From contig NZ_SIZW01000043.1 of the NCBI RefSeq assembly GCF_009866805.1, forward strand, positions 310,001-374,000: a stretch of DNA of 64,000 nt, given 5' to 3'. The notes below the pieces were generated by a model. The model worked only from the letters and a program-made list of their open reading frames with translations. It had not been told where the DNA came from and did no database searches. Both the position numbers and the translations under genes were made by a program. This document shows, in pieces, positions 48,418 through 57,442 of this stretch. The stretch comes from Schauerella aestuarii. GTDB taxonomy: Bacteria; Pseudomonadota; Gammaproteobacteria; Burkholderiales; Burkholderiaceae_B. Every line of letters begins with the position of its first letter. Position 1 is the first letter of the stretch.

Positions 48418-49902
48418 TCAGCACTCAAGCAACTCGAAAGAGAAACCAACCTTCTTCCATTCTGACTCCTCCGCTCGCAGGGTGAAGTCGCTCAGCGGGT
48501 GCTTGGCCAGCCAGTCCTGATCGATCCGGATCTTGATGTCGTCGTGATCCACCGCCAAGGACAGCGGCAGCGGCGAGATGGATTCGCGGCGGCGGGCCAG
48601 TTGTACGGCCAGCCGCAGGCAAAGGATCGCCAGCCACTGCTTGTGCTGGCGCACGAGCGGCTCGATCTTGTTGAGTTTGCCCTGGTGTGCCAGTGCCAGC
48701 AGCGCCAGCAATTGCTGATCGGCCCGCGAGAATCCCGGCATATCGGCGTTTTCGAGAATGTAGGCCGTGTGCTTGTGATACGTGTTGTGGGCGATCGAGA
48801 TCCCCACTTCATGCAGATCGGCCGCCCAGCCCAGCGCCAGGCGCAGTTCGGTTTGCTGACCTTGCGGCACGATGCTGTCGAACAACGCGATCGCGGCATG
48901 CCGTACGCGTGCGGCTTGCGCCGTATCCACGTGATAGCGCTTCGTGAACTGCCGCACCGATTCGTCGCGCTTGTCGTGCTCGGCGTCGCGCCCCAGCAGA
49001 TCGTGCAGCACGCCCAATCGCAGCGCGCCGTCGCCGGTGTACATCACGTCGATATTCAGTTCGTCGAAAATGGCCGACATGATCGCCAGCCCGCCCGGCA
49101 GCACATCGCTGCGCTCGAGCTTGATGCCGGGCAATTCTTCGGGCACCACGCGGCCCGAGCGCACGATCCGGTCTTTCAGGCGGGCCAGGCCGGCACGCGT
49201 GATGCCCGTTTCCGAAAACCCGCACTGCGTAAGAATGGCAAACAACGCCTTGGCCGTGCCGGAAGAGCCGTACGCTTCCTTCCAGCCCACCTTGCGGTAC
49301 TGGCGGGCGATCACTTCGATCTCGCGGCGTGCGGCCTGTTCGGCCAGCTTCATCTGATGCGCATCCACGATGCCGTCGGCGAAGAACTGGCGGCTATAGC
49401 TTACGCAGCCCATGTACAACGACGACATCAACTGCGGCTCGAAACCCTTGCCGATGATCACTTCGGTCGATCCGCCGCCGATATCCACCACCAGGCGCTT
49501 TTCGGGTGAGGGCGGCAGCGTGTGTGCCACGCCGTTGTAGATCAGCCGTGCTTCTTCGCGCCCCGCGATCACTTCGATGGGGAAACCCAACGCCGCTTCT
49601 GCGCGCGGCAAAAACTCAGGGGTATTGCGGGCCACGCGAAAGGTGTTCGTGGCCACGGCGCGCACGCGATCCGGGTGGAAGCTGCGCAACCGCTCGCCAA
49701 ACCGCTCCAATACCGCCACGGCGCGATCGATGGCTTCACCGCTCAAGCGCTTGTCGGCATCGAGCCCAGCCGCCAGCCGCACCGTTTCTTTCAGGCGGTC
49801 GATCTGATAGATCTGCGGCACGCCATCCTGCGTGACGACGCGTCCGAGCGACAGGCGAAAGCTGTTGGAGCCGAGGTCGACCGCTGCCAGAAGATTGTTC
49901 AT
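48418..49902 (-). CDS. ppx: Exopolyphosphatase (Ppx/GppA family)
   Basis: A 494-residue protein of the sugar kinase/Hsp70/actin fold. Phosphate-1 loop LLAAVDLGSNSFRLSLGRVV, phosphate-2 region RLVVDIGGGSTEVIIGKG and catalytic Glu in AGREEARLIYNGVA are present. The C-terminal half is HD-like (LHEVGISIAHNTYHKHTAYI). It releases phosphate processively from polyphosphate. ATG 49902 is used; the longer frame needs TTG. It is divergent from ppk. Confidence 0.93.
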   Translation of the reverse strand: MNNLLAAVDLGSNSFRLSLGRVVTQDGVPQIYQIDRLKETVRLAAGLDADKRLSGEAIDRAVAVLERFGERLRSFHPDRVRAVATNTFRVARNTPEFLPRAEAALGFPIEVIAGREEARLIYNGVAHTLPPSPEKRLVVDIGGGSTEVIIGKGFEPQLMSSLYMGCVSYSRQFFADGIVDAHQMKLAEQAARREIEVIARQYRKVGWKEAYGSSGTAKALFAILTQCGFSETGITRAGLARLKDRIVRSGRVVPEELPGIKLERSDVLPGGLAIMSAIFDELNIDVMYTGDGALRLGVLHDLLGRDAEHDKRDESVRQFTKRYHVDTAQAARVRHAAIALFDSIVPQGQQTELRLALGWAADLHEVGISIAHNTYHKHTAYILENADMPGFSRADQQLLALLALAHQGKLNKIEPLVRQHKQWLAILCLRLAVQLARRRESISPLPLSLAVDHDDIKIRIDQDWLAKHPLSDFTLRAEESEWKKVGFSFELLEC

Positions 49903-49935
49903 GACATCCGTGTTCAAAAGCTGAAATGTGGGGGG

Positions 49936-49958
49936 ATTATAAGTACGTCATATGACAG
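49936..49958 (-). promoter_or_regulatory. ppx promoter: consensus -10 with a single PHO half-site
   Basis: On the minus strand TATAAT (plus 49936-49941) is preceded 10 nt upstream by CTGTCAT (plus 49952-49958), the PhoB half-site. The second half-site expected 11 nt further upstream (TGGCCCA) does not match. The half-site also forms the palindrome GTCATATGAC. The -10 is convincing; PhoB control is only possible. Confidence 0.5.
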
Positions 49959-50116
49959 TCCCTGGGCCATGAAGGCTTACGCTCTCATCCATCGGCGGGA
50001 GCGCACCGGTGGGCGCGGTTATTTCAATTGGATGGACGCTTTTTCGGGGGGGTGACGTGTGTTTGTGCCTTAAGGTGAGCGCCCCACTCATCACACCCTT
50101 TGTCCTTTTTAACGCG

Positions 50117-50150
50117 CTGTCATGGAAGCGTCACGAATTTGCAGTAAAAC
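50117..50150 (+). promoter_or_regulatory. PHO box upstream of ppk
   Basis: CTGTCAT-GGAA-GCGTCAC (50117-50134) has the PhoB 7-4-7 direct repeat layout, with the second half-site off by two bases. A -10-like TAAAAC follows after 10 nt (50145-50150), the usual PhoB-activated spacing. It lies 45 bp before the ppk start. A further TTGTCAC at 50159-50165 is out of register. Confidence 0.68.
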
Positions 50151-50178
50151 TGGATGACTTGTCACAAATGGACCTTGT

Positions 50179-52248
50179 ATGACGACGCGATTGCCCAATG
50201 AGCCGCTATTTCTCAATCGTGAGCTGTCCCTGCTGAAGTTCAATGAGCGTGTATTGGCCATGGCCGAAAAGCCCAGCACCCCGTTGCTGGAGCGGCTGCG
50301 GTACGTATGCATCGTGAGTTCGAATCTGGACGAGTTCTTCGAGATCCGTATTTCGACCCTGAAAGTTCAGCAACGCACCAATCCCCAACTGCTGGGCATG
50401 GACGGCCTGAATGCCGACGCGGCGTTGGACGAAGTGGAGAGCGCCGTCCATCGGCTCGTGCAGCGCCAGTATGCGCTGCTCAACGACGATATCTTCCCCC
50501 GCATGCATGCCGAAGGCATCGTGCTGCATCACGCCTCCGAATGGAACGAAGCCCAGTTGCAATGGGCGCGCGAAACCTTCAATCGCGATGTAATGCCGCT
50601 CTTGACGCCGATCGGCCTCGATCCGGCGCATCCGTTTCCGCGCGTCTACAACAAGAGCCTGAACTTCATCGTTCCGCTCTCCGGCGTAGATGCCTACGGC
50701 CGCAAAGCCACGATCGCCATTGTGCAGGCGCCGCGCGCCTTGCCGCGATTGCTGTCGATGCCCTCCGAGATCTCCGGTCATCCGCACGGCTATGTGCTGT
50801 TGACATCGCTCTTGCGCGCGTTTGTGGGCGAACTGTTTCCCGGTCTGGAAATCCAGGGCTGCTACCAGTGGCGCGTGACGCGCAACAGCGATCTGTTCGT
50901 CGACGAAGAAGAAGTCACGAACCTGCGCCATGCGCTGCAAGGTGAATTGTCGCAACGGCATTTCGGTGCAGCGGTGCGCCTGGAGATCGACAAGCTCACG
51001 CCGCCCGAGCTCGAACTTTTTCTGCAGCGCGAGTTTTCACTGGGACCGGACGACACCTATCGCGTCAACGGTCCGGTCAACCTCACGCGCCTGATGCAGC
51101 TGTGCAATGTGGGTCGCCCCGATCTGCTGTTTCCGGATTACCACGCCATCATGCCGGCGCCGTTCGACGAGGTGGACGACAAGCCGACCGCCATGTTCGC
51201 CGCGATCGCCCAGCAAGATCGCTTGCTGCATCACCCGTATCAATCGTTCCAGCCGGTGATCGACTTCCTGACGGCGGCCGCGCTCGATCCCGATGTGATG
51301 GCCATCAAGCAAACCATCTACCGCACCGGTGAAGACTCCGAGCTCATGCAGATCCTGCTGCGGGCTGCACAGGCCGGTAAGGAAGTGACGGTGGTGGTGG
51401 AATTGATGGCGCGGTTTGACGAGCAAACCAATATCAACTGGGCCGCACGCCTCGAAGAAGTGGGTGCGCACGTGGTGTATGGCGTGGTGGGCCATAAAAC
51501 GCACGCCAAGATGGCGCTCGTGCTGCGTCGGGAAAAAGGCCGCCTGCGCCGCTATGCGCACCTTGGCACCGGCAACTACCATCCCCGCACGGCCAAGCTC
51601 TACACCGATTTTGGCTTGCTCACCGCCGACTCGGCGCTGTGCGAAGACATGGATCGCGTGTTCTCGCAGCTCACCGGTCTTGGCGCACGCCGGCCGATGA
51701 AGCAACTCTTGCAGGCGCCGTTTACGCTGCACGAGAAGATGGTCGAGATGATTCGCGCCGAGGCCGAAGCGGCCAAGGCCGGCCGCAAGGCGCGCATCAT
51801 GGCCAAAATGAACTCGCTGCTCGAGCAAACCGTGATCGAGGAGCTCTATCTGGCCAGCCAGGCCGGCGTGAAAATCGATCTGATCGTGCGCGGCGTGTGC
51901 GCGCTGCGCGCCGGTGTGCCGGGTTTGTCCGACAACATCCGCGTGCGTTCCATCATCGGCCGCTTTCTTGAGCATGCCCGCGTGTTCTATTTCCACGCCG
52001 AGGGCGAAGAGCGCGTTTATCTGTCGTCGGCCGACTGGATGGACCGCAACTTCTTCCGCCGCGTCGAAATCGCTTTCCCGGTCAATGACCCCGTGCTCAA
52101 AAAGCGCGTGATCAACGAATCCTTCACCTATGCCTTGCGTGACAACCAATTGGCCTGGGTGCAGCAACCCGATGGCGACTACGCCCGCGTGAAGGGCCGT
52201 GGCGAGCCCGTCAACCTGCATCAGGAGCTGATCCGCGTCCTGGGGTAG
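50179..52248 (+). CDS. ppk: Polyphosphate kinase 1
   Basis: A 689-residue PPK1, typical length. The N domain begins LFLNRELSLLKFNERVLAMA, and the first catalytic domain has AIKQTIYRTGEDSELMQILL and VTVVVELMARFDEQTNINWA. The autophosphorylated His is in VVGHKTHAKMALVLRRE (about residues 439-442), followed by HLGTGNYHPRTAKLYTDFGL. The C-terminal PLD-like part has YLSSADWMDRNFFRRVEIAF. It reversibly makes polyphosphate from ATP. It is divergent from ppx, with a PHO box 45 bp upstream, so synthesis is probably raised when phosphate is scarce. Confidence 0.97.
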   Translation: MTTRLPNEPLFLNRELSLLKFNERVLAMAEKPSTPLLERLRYVCIVSSNLDEFFEIRISTLKVQQRTNPQLLGMDGLNADAALDEVESAVHRLVQRQYALLNDDIFPRMHAEGIVLHHASEWNEAQLQWARETFNRDVMPLLTPIGLDPAHPFPRVYNKSLNFIVPLSGVDAYGRKATIAIVQAPRALPRLLSMPSEISGHPHGYVLLTSLLRAFVGELFPGLEIQGCYQWRVTRNSDLFVDEEEVTNLRHALQGELSQRHFGAAVRLEIDKLTPPELELFLQREFSLGPDDTYRVNGPVNLTRLMQLCNVGRPDLLFPDYHAIMPAPFDEVDDKPTAMFAAIAQQDRLLHHPYQSFQPVIDFLTAAALDPDVMAIKQTIYRTGEDSELMQILLRAAQAGKEVTVVVELMARFDEQTNINWAARLEEVGAHVVYGVVGHKTHAKMALVLRREKGRLRRYAHLGTGNYHPRTAKLYTDFGLLTADSALCEDMDRVFSQLTGLGARRPMKQLLQAPFTLHEKMVEMIRAEAEAAKAGRKARIMAKMNSLLEQTVIEELYLASQAGVKIDLIVRGVCALRAGVPGLSDNIRVRSIIGRFLEHARVFYFHAEGEERVYLSSADWMDRNFFRRVEIAFPVNDPVLKKRVINESFTYALRDNQLAWVQQPDGDYARVKGRGEPVNLHQELIRVLG

Positions 52249-52266
52249 GGTGACCTACCGGCTCAG

Positions 52267-52310
52267 CAGCCCAGCGCCGGCACAGGCCCGCGCTGGGCTG
52301 TTACGTTTTG
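52267..52310 (+). terminator. Hairpin terminator after ppk
   Basis: CAGCCCAGCGC (52267-52277) and GCGCTGGGCTG (52290-52300) are perfect 11-bp arms, followed by TTACGTTTT. It is a strong stem with an interrupted T-tract, 18 bp past the ppk stop. Confidence 0.75.
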
Positions 52311-52469
52311 ATGGCGCATGCTGAGCTGGCCAGACTTGCCATCGCAAAAGCCGCTTAATGCTGGATCTTCATCCGGCCCTCGCTCCGGTCGACTGGCGGG
52401 CGTTGACCCGCTATCCGTCATTTCGCTCGGATGCGCAGCCGTTGCACCGCCAAAAAGACATGTTTTTTA

Positions 52470-52503
52470 CTGTCACTATCTTGTCATCTTCGGTGTTTAC
52501 CAT
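52470..52503 (+). promoter_or_regulatory. PHO box and -10 of the pst operon
   Basis: CTGTCAC-TATC-TTGTCAT (52470-52487) is a near-perfect PhoB box (7-4-7). It is followed after 10 nt by TACCAT (52498-52503) as the -10, the standard architecture where the PHO box replaces the -35. It is the strongest regulatory match in the window. Confidence 0.85.
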
Positions 52504-52605
52504 TCGTTCCGTTGATGGCCGATCACAGCGGTGACGGCCTGCAGACAGGAACAGCGGCGTATCAGCCGCGGTCGCAATCTCCAACGAACACTGAAGGGAA
52601 CTGAA

Positions 52606-53655
52606 ATGTTCAACCGTGTTATCAAACAAGTTACGATCGGCGCAGCTCTGGGCTTTGCCGCTTTCGCGGTGCACGCGCAATCGACCTCCGTAACGGGCGC
52701 AGGCGCCTCGTTCCCGTACCCGATCTATGCCAAATGGGCATCGGATTACAAGGCCGCCAAGGGCGTGGCCGTCAACTACCAATCCATCGGTTCGGGCGGC
52801 GGTCAGCAACAGATCATCGCCAAGACGGTCGATTTCGGCGCATCGGACGATCCGATGAAGGCTGAAGACCTGTCGAAGAACAACCTGGTCCAGTTCCCCG
52901 CCGTCATCGGCGGCACGGTGCCGGTCGTCAACATCGACGGCGTCAAGCCCGGCCAGCTCAAGCTCTCCGGCGCACTGCTGGGCGACATCTACCTGGGCAA
53001 GGTCAAGAAGTGGGACGATCCCGCGATCCAGAAGCTGAACAGCGACGTCAAGTTGCCGAGCGCCGACATCGTCGTCGTTCACCGTTCGGACGGCTCGGGC
53101 ACGACCTTCGGCTGGACCAACTACCTGTCGAAAGTGTCCCCCGAGTGGAAGTCGACCGTGGGTGAAGGCAAGGCTGTGAAGTGGCCCGTGGGTCAAGGCG
53201 GCAAGGGTAACGAAGGCGTCGCCGCCTACGTCGGCCAGCTGAAGAACTCGATCGGCTACGTCGAATACGCCTACGCCAAGCAAAACAAGCTGTCGCACAC
53301 GCAAGTGCAAAACGCCGACGGCAAGTTCGTGCAACCCGAGCAATCGGCCTTCGCTGCTGCCGCCGCCAACGCCGACTGGGCCAGCGCCCCGGGCATGGGT
53401 GTCGTGCTGACCAACGAACCGGGTGCCGCGTCGTGGCCCATCACCAGCGCCACGTTCATCCTGATGCAGAAGTCGCAAGACAAGCCGCAGCAAGCAAAGG
53501 CTGTGATGGACTTCTTCAACTGGGCCTGGACGGACGGTGGCAAGTCGGCTTCGGCGCTTGACTATGTGCCCCTGCCCAAGGAAGTGACGGACAAAATCGT
53601 CGCCACCTGGAAGACGGACATCAAGGCTGCCGACGGTTCGGCAATCTGGAAGTAA
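52606..53655 (+). CDS. pstS: Phosphate-binding periplasmic protein
   Basis: A 349-residue protein with a Sec signal peptide (VIKQVTIGAALGFAAFAVHA, cleavage before QSTS). Phosphate-ligand loops are [40 protein letters not shown] and VHRSDGSGTTFGWTNYLS. It is the high-affinity phosphate receptor of the PstSCAB importer. ATG 52606 has AGGGA 8 nt upstream; the upstream extension lies in the leader. It is under the PHO box at 52470. Confidence 0.97.
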   Translation: MFNRVIKQVTIGAALGFAAFAVHAQSTSVTGAGASFPYPIYAKWASDYKAAKGVAVNYQSIGSGGGQQQIIAKTVDFGASDDPMKAEDLSKNNLVQFPAVIGGTVPVVNIDGVKPGQLKLSGALLGDIYLGKVKKWDDPAIQKLNSDVKLPSADIVVVHRSDGSGTTFGWTNYLSKVSPEWKSTVGEGKAVKWPVGQGGKGNEGVAAYVGQLKNSIGYVEYAYAKQNKLSHTQVQNADGKFVQPEQSAFAAAAANADWASAPGMGVVLTNEPGAASWPITSATFILMQKSQDKPQQAKAVMDFFNWAWTDGGKSASALDYVPLPKEVTDKIVATWKTDIKAADGSAIWK

Positions 53656-53698
53656 TGCTTCAAGCGAAGCGATGAGCAGTAAGCGTCAAATCATCGCG

Positions 53699-53732
53699 CG
53701 GCGCGTGTTGCCTGAAAAGGGTACGCGCGCCG
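53699..53732 (+). promoter_or_regulatory. Intercistronic hairpin between pstS and pstC
   Basis: CGGCGCGT (53699-53706) pairs with ACGCGCGCCG (53723-53732) with a 2-nt bulge. There is no T-run. A stem here would protect the pstS message or reduce read-through, fitting the usual excess of binding protein over permease. Confidence 0.45.
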
Positions 53733-53788
53733 TGTCGATCATCGGTCTCCTGTCTTGCCACCGGTTCAACCTTTAGGAACACGCATCC

Positions 53789-54802
53789 ATGAGTGCGGTA
53801 ATGAATCATAATGGGCCGATGTCTCAACCCAAGTCTGGTGCTACGGTTGGCACCCCTGAGCCCATGAAAAAAAGCCGCAACGCGTTATTCGATGCGATTT
53901 TCAGAAACCTCACACGCACCTTTGCGTTTCTGGTTTTCAGCCTTCTCGCCGCGATTCTGATCTCGCTCATCTACGGCAGTTGGGATGCTCTGGTCGGTTA
54001 CGGCCCGTCGTTCCTCTGGACCAATGACTGGGATCCCGTCAACACCACATTCGGCGCGGTCGTGCCGATCGTGGGCACCTTGCTCACGTCAGCGATCGCC
54101 CTCATCATCGCCGTGCCTGTGTCTTTCGGCATCGCGATGTTCCTTACCGAACTCTCGCCCACCTGGCTGCGTCGCCCCTTGGGCACCGCCATCGAAATGC
54201 TGGCGGCCATCCCGTCCATCATCTACGGCATGTGGGGCCTGTTCGTTTTCGTCCCGATCTTCCAGGTGTACATCCAGCCCACCATGATTGCGGTGCTTTC
54301 CGGCATCCCCTTCATCGGCGGCTTCTTCACCGGCCCCCCGTTCGGTATCGGCATCTTCACCGCCGGCCTGATCCTCTCCATCATGGTCATCCCGTTCATC
54401 ACCGCGGTCATGCGCGACGTGTTCGAACTGGTGCCGCCGTTGCTCAAAGAGTCGGCCTACGGCTTGGGCAGCAGCACCTGGGAAGTCATGTGGAAAGTGG
54501 TGCTGCCTTTCACCAAAACAGGTGTGGTGGGCGGCATCATGCTGGGCCTGGGCCGCGCGCTTGGCGAAACGATGGCCGTGACCTTCGTGATCGGCAATGC
54601 CTTCCGTACACCCGATTCGATCTTCTCGCCCGCCAACTCGATTGCATCGGCACTGGCCAATGAGTTCAACGAAGCTGGGGGCTTGCAGAAGGCCGCCTTG
54701 ATCGAGCTTGGACTCATCCTGTTCCTGATCACCACCATCGTGCTTGCCTTGGCCAAGTTCATGCTGGTGCGTCTGTCGAAATCCGAAGGCACGAAGAGCT
54801 GA
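53789..54802 (+). CDS. pstC: Phosphate ABC transporter permease PstC
   Basis: A 337-residue permease with six main membrane segments. Conserved stretches include [40 protein letters not shown] and the coupling loop [20 protein letters not shown], with [18 protein letters not shown]. It pairs with PstA as the phosphate channel. The first 30 residues are a variable cytoplasmic tail. AGGA lies about 10 nt before the ATG. Confidence 0.96.
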   Translation: MSAVMNHNGPMSQPKSGATVGTPEPMKKSRNALFDAIFRNLTRTFAFLVFSLLAAILISLIYGSWDALVGYGPSFLWTNDWDPVNTTFGAVVPIVGTLLTSAIALIIAVPVSFGIAMFLTELSPTWLRRPLGTAIEMLAAIPSIIYGMWGLFVFVPIFQVYIQPTMIAVLSGIPFIGGFFTGPPFGIGIFTAGLILSIMVIPFITAVMRDVFELVPPLLKESAYGLGSSTWEVMWKVVLPFTKTGVVGGIMLGLGRALGETMAVTFVIGNAFRTPDSIFSPANSIASALANEFNEAGGLQKAALIELGLILFLITTIVLALAKFMLVRLSKSEGTKS

Positions 54803-54837
54803 TCGCGTCTCGCGTCGCGCTTACACTAGGAAAAAGC

Positions 54838-55698
54838 ATGGCCGCCAATCCCGTTCTCTCGATGAACAACAAGGTGTACAAGACCCGCAGCATGGTCAAC
54901 AAGATCATGCTCGTGCTGTCGCTGATCGCGCTGCTGTTCGGCCTCTTCTGGCTGTTCTGGATCATCGGCACGCTCGTCTACAAAGGCGCCGGCGCCTTGT
55001 CGTATACGCTGTTCACGCAAATCACGCCGCCGCCCGGTCAAATGGGCGGATTGGCAAACGCCATCTTCGGTAGCGTCATGATGGTGGGCGTGGGTACGCT
55101 CATCGGCACCCCGATCGGCATTCTCGCCGGCACCTACTTGGCCGAGTATGGCCAACGCGGCTGGCTCGCGCCGGCCACGCGCTTCCTGAACGACGTGCTG
55201 CTCTCGGCCCCGTCGATCATCATCGGCCTCTTCATCTACGCCGTGTATGTGTATCAGGTGGGTCATTACTCTGGCTGGGCCGGCGCGATCGCCTTGTCGA
55301 TTCTCGTCATCCCCGTCGTTGTGCGCACTACCGATAACATGCTCATGCTCGTGCCCAACAGCCTGCGCGAAGCCGCCGTGGCCTTGGGTTGCCCCAAGTG
55401 GCGCATGATCATGATGGTGTCGTACCGCGCTGCACGCTCGGGCATCATCACCGGCGTATTGCTCGCCGTGGCCCGCATCGCCGGCGAAACCGCACCATTG
55501 CTGTTTACTGCGCTGTCGAACCAGTTCATGTCGTGGGATATGAATGCGCCGATGGCCAACCTGCCGGTCGTGATCTTCCAATTCGCCGCCAGCCCCTTCC
55601 CCGACTGGAACACGCTGGCCTGGGCCGGTGCTGCACTGATCACTCTGCTGGTGCTCGCGATCAACATCATCGCCCGCAACTTGTTCCGTCAACAATAA
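54838..55698 (+). CDS. pstA: Phosphate ABC transporter permease PstA
   Basis: A 286-residue permease with six membrane helices. [57 protein letters not shown] and [20 protein letters not shown] (coupling helix) are PstA-specific. It completes the membrane pore with PstC. It starts 35 bp after pstC. Confidence 0.96.
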   Translation: MAANPVLSMNNKVYKTRSMVNKIMLVLSLIALLFGLFWLFWIIGTLVYKGAGALSYTLFTQITPPPGQMGGLANAIFGSVMMVGVGTLIGTPIGILAGTYLAEYGQRGWLAPATRFLNDVLLSAPSIIIGLFIYAVYVYQVGHYSGWAGAIALSILVIPVVVRTTDNMLMLVPNSLREAAVALGCPKWRMIMMVSYRAARSGIITGVLLAVARIAGETAPLLFTALSNQFMSWDMNAPMANLPVVIFQFAASPFPDWNTLAWAGAALITLLVLAINIIARNLFRQQ

Positions 55699-55743
55699 AT
55701 GCCAAACCCGGGCGCATCGGCGCCCGTACAGGATTTTGCCGTC

Positions 55744-56529
55744 ATGGATAAAACCGCTATTGCCGCCGCGCCGTTGCACTCCAAGTTGCAGGTCAACGAT
55801 CTCAACTTCTACTACGGCAAGTTTCATGCGATCAAAAACGTGAGCATGCAGATCGCCGAGAAAAAGGTCACCGCCTTCATCGGCCCCTCGGGCTGCGGCA
55901 AATCGACGCTCTTGCGCACGTTCAACCGCATGTTCGAGCTCTACCCGGGCCAGCGCGCCGACGGCGAAATCCTGCTCGACGGCGAGAACCTGCTCACCTC
56001 GAAAACGGACATCTCGCTCTTGCGCGCCAAGATCGGCATGGTGTTTCAGAAGCCCACCCCGTTTCCCATGAGCATCTACGACAACGTCGCCTTCGGCGTG
56101 CGCCTGTTTGAAAAGCTCAGCAAAGGCGAAATGGAAGAGCGCGTCGAATGGGCGCTCTCCAAGGCTGCGCTGTGGAACGAAGTGAAAGACAAGCTCCACC
56201 AAAGCGGCAACAGCCTCTCGGGCGGCCAGCAACAACGCCTGTGCATCGCACGCGGCGTGGCCATCAAGCCCGAAGTGCTACTGCTCGACGAACCGTGCTC
56301 GGCGCTGGATCCCATTTCCACCGCCAAGATCGAAGAGCTGATCGCCGAGATCAAGAACGACTACACCGTTGTGATCGTGACCCACAACATGCAGCAAGCG
56401 GCCCGTTGCTCGGACTTCACCGCCTACATGTACCTGGGCGAGCTGATGGAATTTGGCGAAACGGACCAGATCTTCGTCAAGCCCACGCGCAAGGAAACCG
56501 AGGACTACATCACTGGTCGATTCGGTTAA
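55744..56529 (+). CDS. pstB: Phosphate ABC transporter ATPase PstB
   Basis: A 261-residue ATPase: Walker [22 protein letters not shown]-loop [20 protein letters not shown], signature [16 protein letters not shown], Walker [21 protein letters not shown] and switch [18 protein letters not shown] 55744 is chosen for its length match and AGGA about 10 nt upstream; an in-frame ATG at 55699 directly abuts the pstA stop without a ribosome site. No phoU follows, unlike the common pstSCAB-phoU order. Confidence 0.96.
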   Translation: MDKTAIAAAPLHSKLQVNDLNFYYGKFHAIKNVSMQIAEKKVTAFIGPSGCGKSTLLRTFNRMFELYPGQRADGEILLDGENLLTSKTDISLLRAKIGMVFQKPTPFPMSIYDNVAFGVRLFEKLSKGEMEERVEWALSKAALWNEVKDKLHQSGNSLSGGQQQRLCIARGVAIKPEVLLLDEPCSALDPISTAKIEELIAEIKNDYTVVIVTHNMQQAARCSDFTAYMYLGELMEFGETDQIFVKPTRKETEDYITGRFG

Positions 56530-56613
56530 GGGCTTGAACGCGTGCGGCGGTGTTTGAGTTAGCCGCGCCCGCGGAAAAGCGCCGATGCATAAAGCGTTGA
56601 CGCAAATAAAACG

Positions 56614-56648
56614 AAGCGCCGATTCAGTTGAATTCGGCGCTTTTGTTT
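56614..56648. terminator. Bidirectional terminator between pstB and rnk
   Basis: AAGCGCCGA (56614-56622) and TCGGCGCTT (56634-56642) pair, with inner TTCA/TGAA, followed by TTGTTTT on the plus strand. On the minus strand it leads into CGTTTTATTT. It ends both the pst operon and the convergent rnk gene. Confidence 0.9.
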
Positions 56649-56710
56649 TGTGGCTGCAGTGGCGCGAGCGCCGCGCACTTACCTGCGGAACGCGGCCTGT
56701 TGCCCCGCCA

Positions 56711-57124
56711 TCACAGCAGATAATCGCCGTTCGCTTCAGGCTGGAAAGGAATCCCTTCCACACGTAGCGTTGTCTCTTTGCCGTTGGGCGTAGCAAACGT
56801 CGCTTCTTCGCCCACGCGGCGGCCCAGCAACTCTGCGCCGATCGGCGACAGGATCGACAGCTTGCCCTGGGCAATATCCGCATCCTTGGGATAGCACAGC
56901 ACCACTTCGCGCTGGTCGCCGGCGGTGTCGCTCACCAGCACGCGCGAATTCATCGTCACCACATCGGGCGGGATATCGCGCGGCGGAACGGTATCGCCTT
57001 CGTCCAGGGTATCCACGATCGCCGGCGGATTGCCGTCGGGCGACACGTGCTGTTGCGCCAAACGCGAAATGCGCGCGTGGTCGAGTTCCGAAAAAATTCG
57101 GTCGGGTCCAAATGAGGCTGGCAT
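56711..57124 (-). CDS. rnk: Nucleoside diphosphate kinase regulator (GreA/GreB C-terminal-like)
   Basis: A 137-residue protein, the length of E. coli Rnk. A short N-terminal helical part (PDRIFSELDHARISRLAQQH) replaces the long GreA coiled coil. The FKBP-like GreA/GreB C-terminal domain follows (VTMNSRVLVSDTAGDQREVV, LSPIGAELLGRRVGEEATFA). Rnk binds RNA polymerase near the secondary channel without Gre cleavage activity. ATG 57124 has GGAG 6 nt upstream; the longer frame's first Met has none. Confidence 0.9.
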   Translation of the reverse strand: MPASFGPDRIFSELDHARISRLAQQHVSPDGNPPAIVDTLDEGDTVPPRDIPPDVVTMNSRVLVSDTAGDQREVVLCYPKDADIAQGKLSILSPIGAELLGRRVGEEATFATPNGKETTLRVEGIPFQPEANGDYLL

Positions 57125-57442
57125 GGCGAGCTCCGGATAAACGCCCGGCATGATTGACGGACGCGTGACACGAGAGAACTGTGGCCCGGCGGTCCAAAAC
57201 TGCAGGAGGGAAGGTGTGACAGGCCGCCGGGCTTAAATATGTGCGTCGCGGTCCGGCTTGAGAATGTACAGCTGGCCGCACCGACGACCCATCGCCCGCG
57301 CACGATCGGCGGCGGGCAACACGAGGGTTCGGGGGCAAAGGGAGTACATCAACCTATCGTACAGCATCGCGAGAGTGATGGGGATGTGCAACAACCCGGA
57401 ATCGCGGCCCTTTTTGTGGCATGCTCAACCTCATCCAAACGA
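57125..57442. other. rnk upstream region with long-range hairpin
   Basis: About 318 bp between the divergent rnk and unknown genes. GCCCGGCGG (57184-57192) and CCGCCGGGC (57224-57232) are perfect 9-bp arms with a 31-nt loop. TATTTA on the minus strand (plus 57234-57239) is a possible rnk -10, which would place the hairpin in the rnk leader. Nothing else was recognised. Confidence 0.45.

Larger units (their letters stand above)
52249..52605. other. ppk-pstS gap: terminator, spacer and Pho promoter
   Basis: About 357 bp. The left part holds the ppk terminator. 52310-52440 shows no gene or obvious signal. 52470-52503 is the Pho promoter, and an untranslated leader of about 95 nt follows to pstS, with AGGGA 8 nt before its ATG. 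Confidence 0.55.

Noticed and set aside
54826-56235. 469-codon leftward frame opposite pstA and pstB
   Set aside because: His/Arg/Asp-rich antisense frame over two unmistakable transporter genes.
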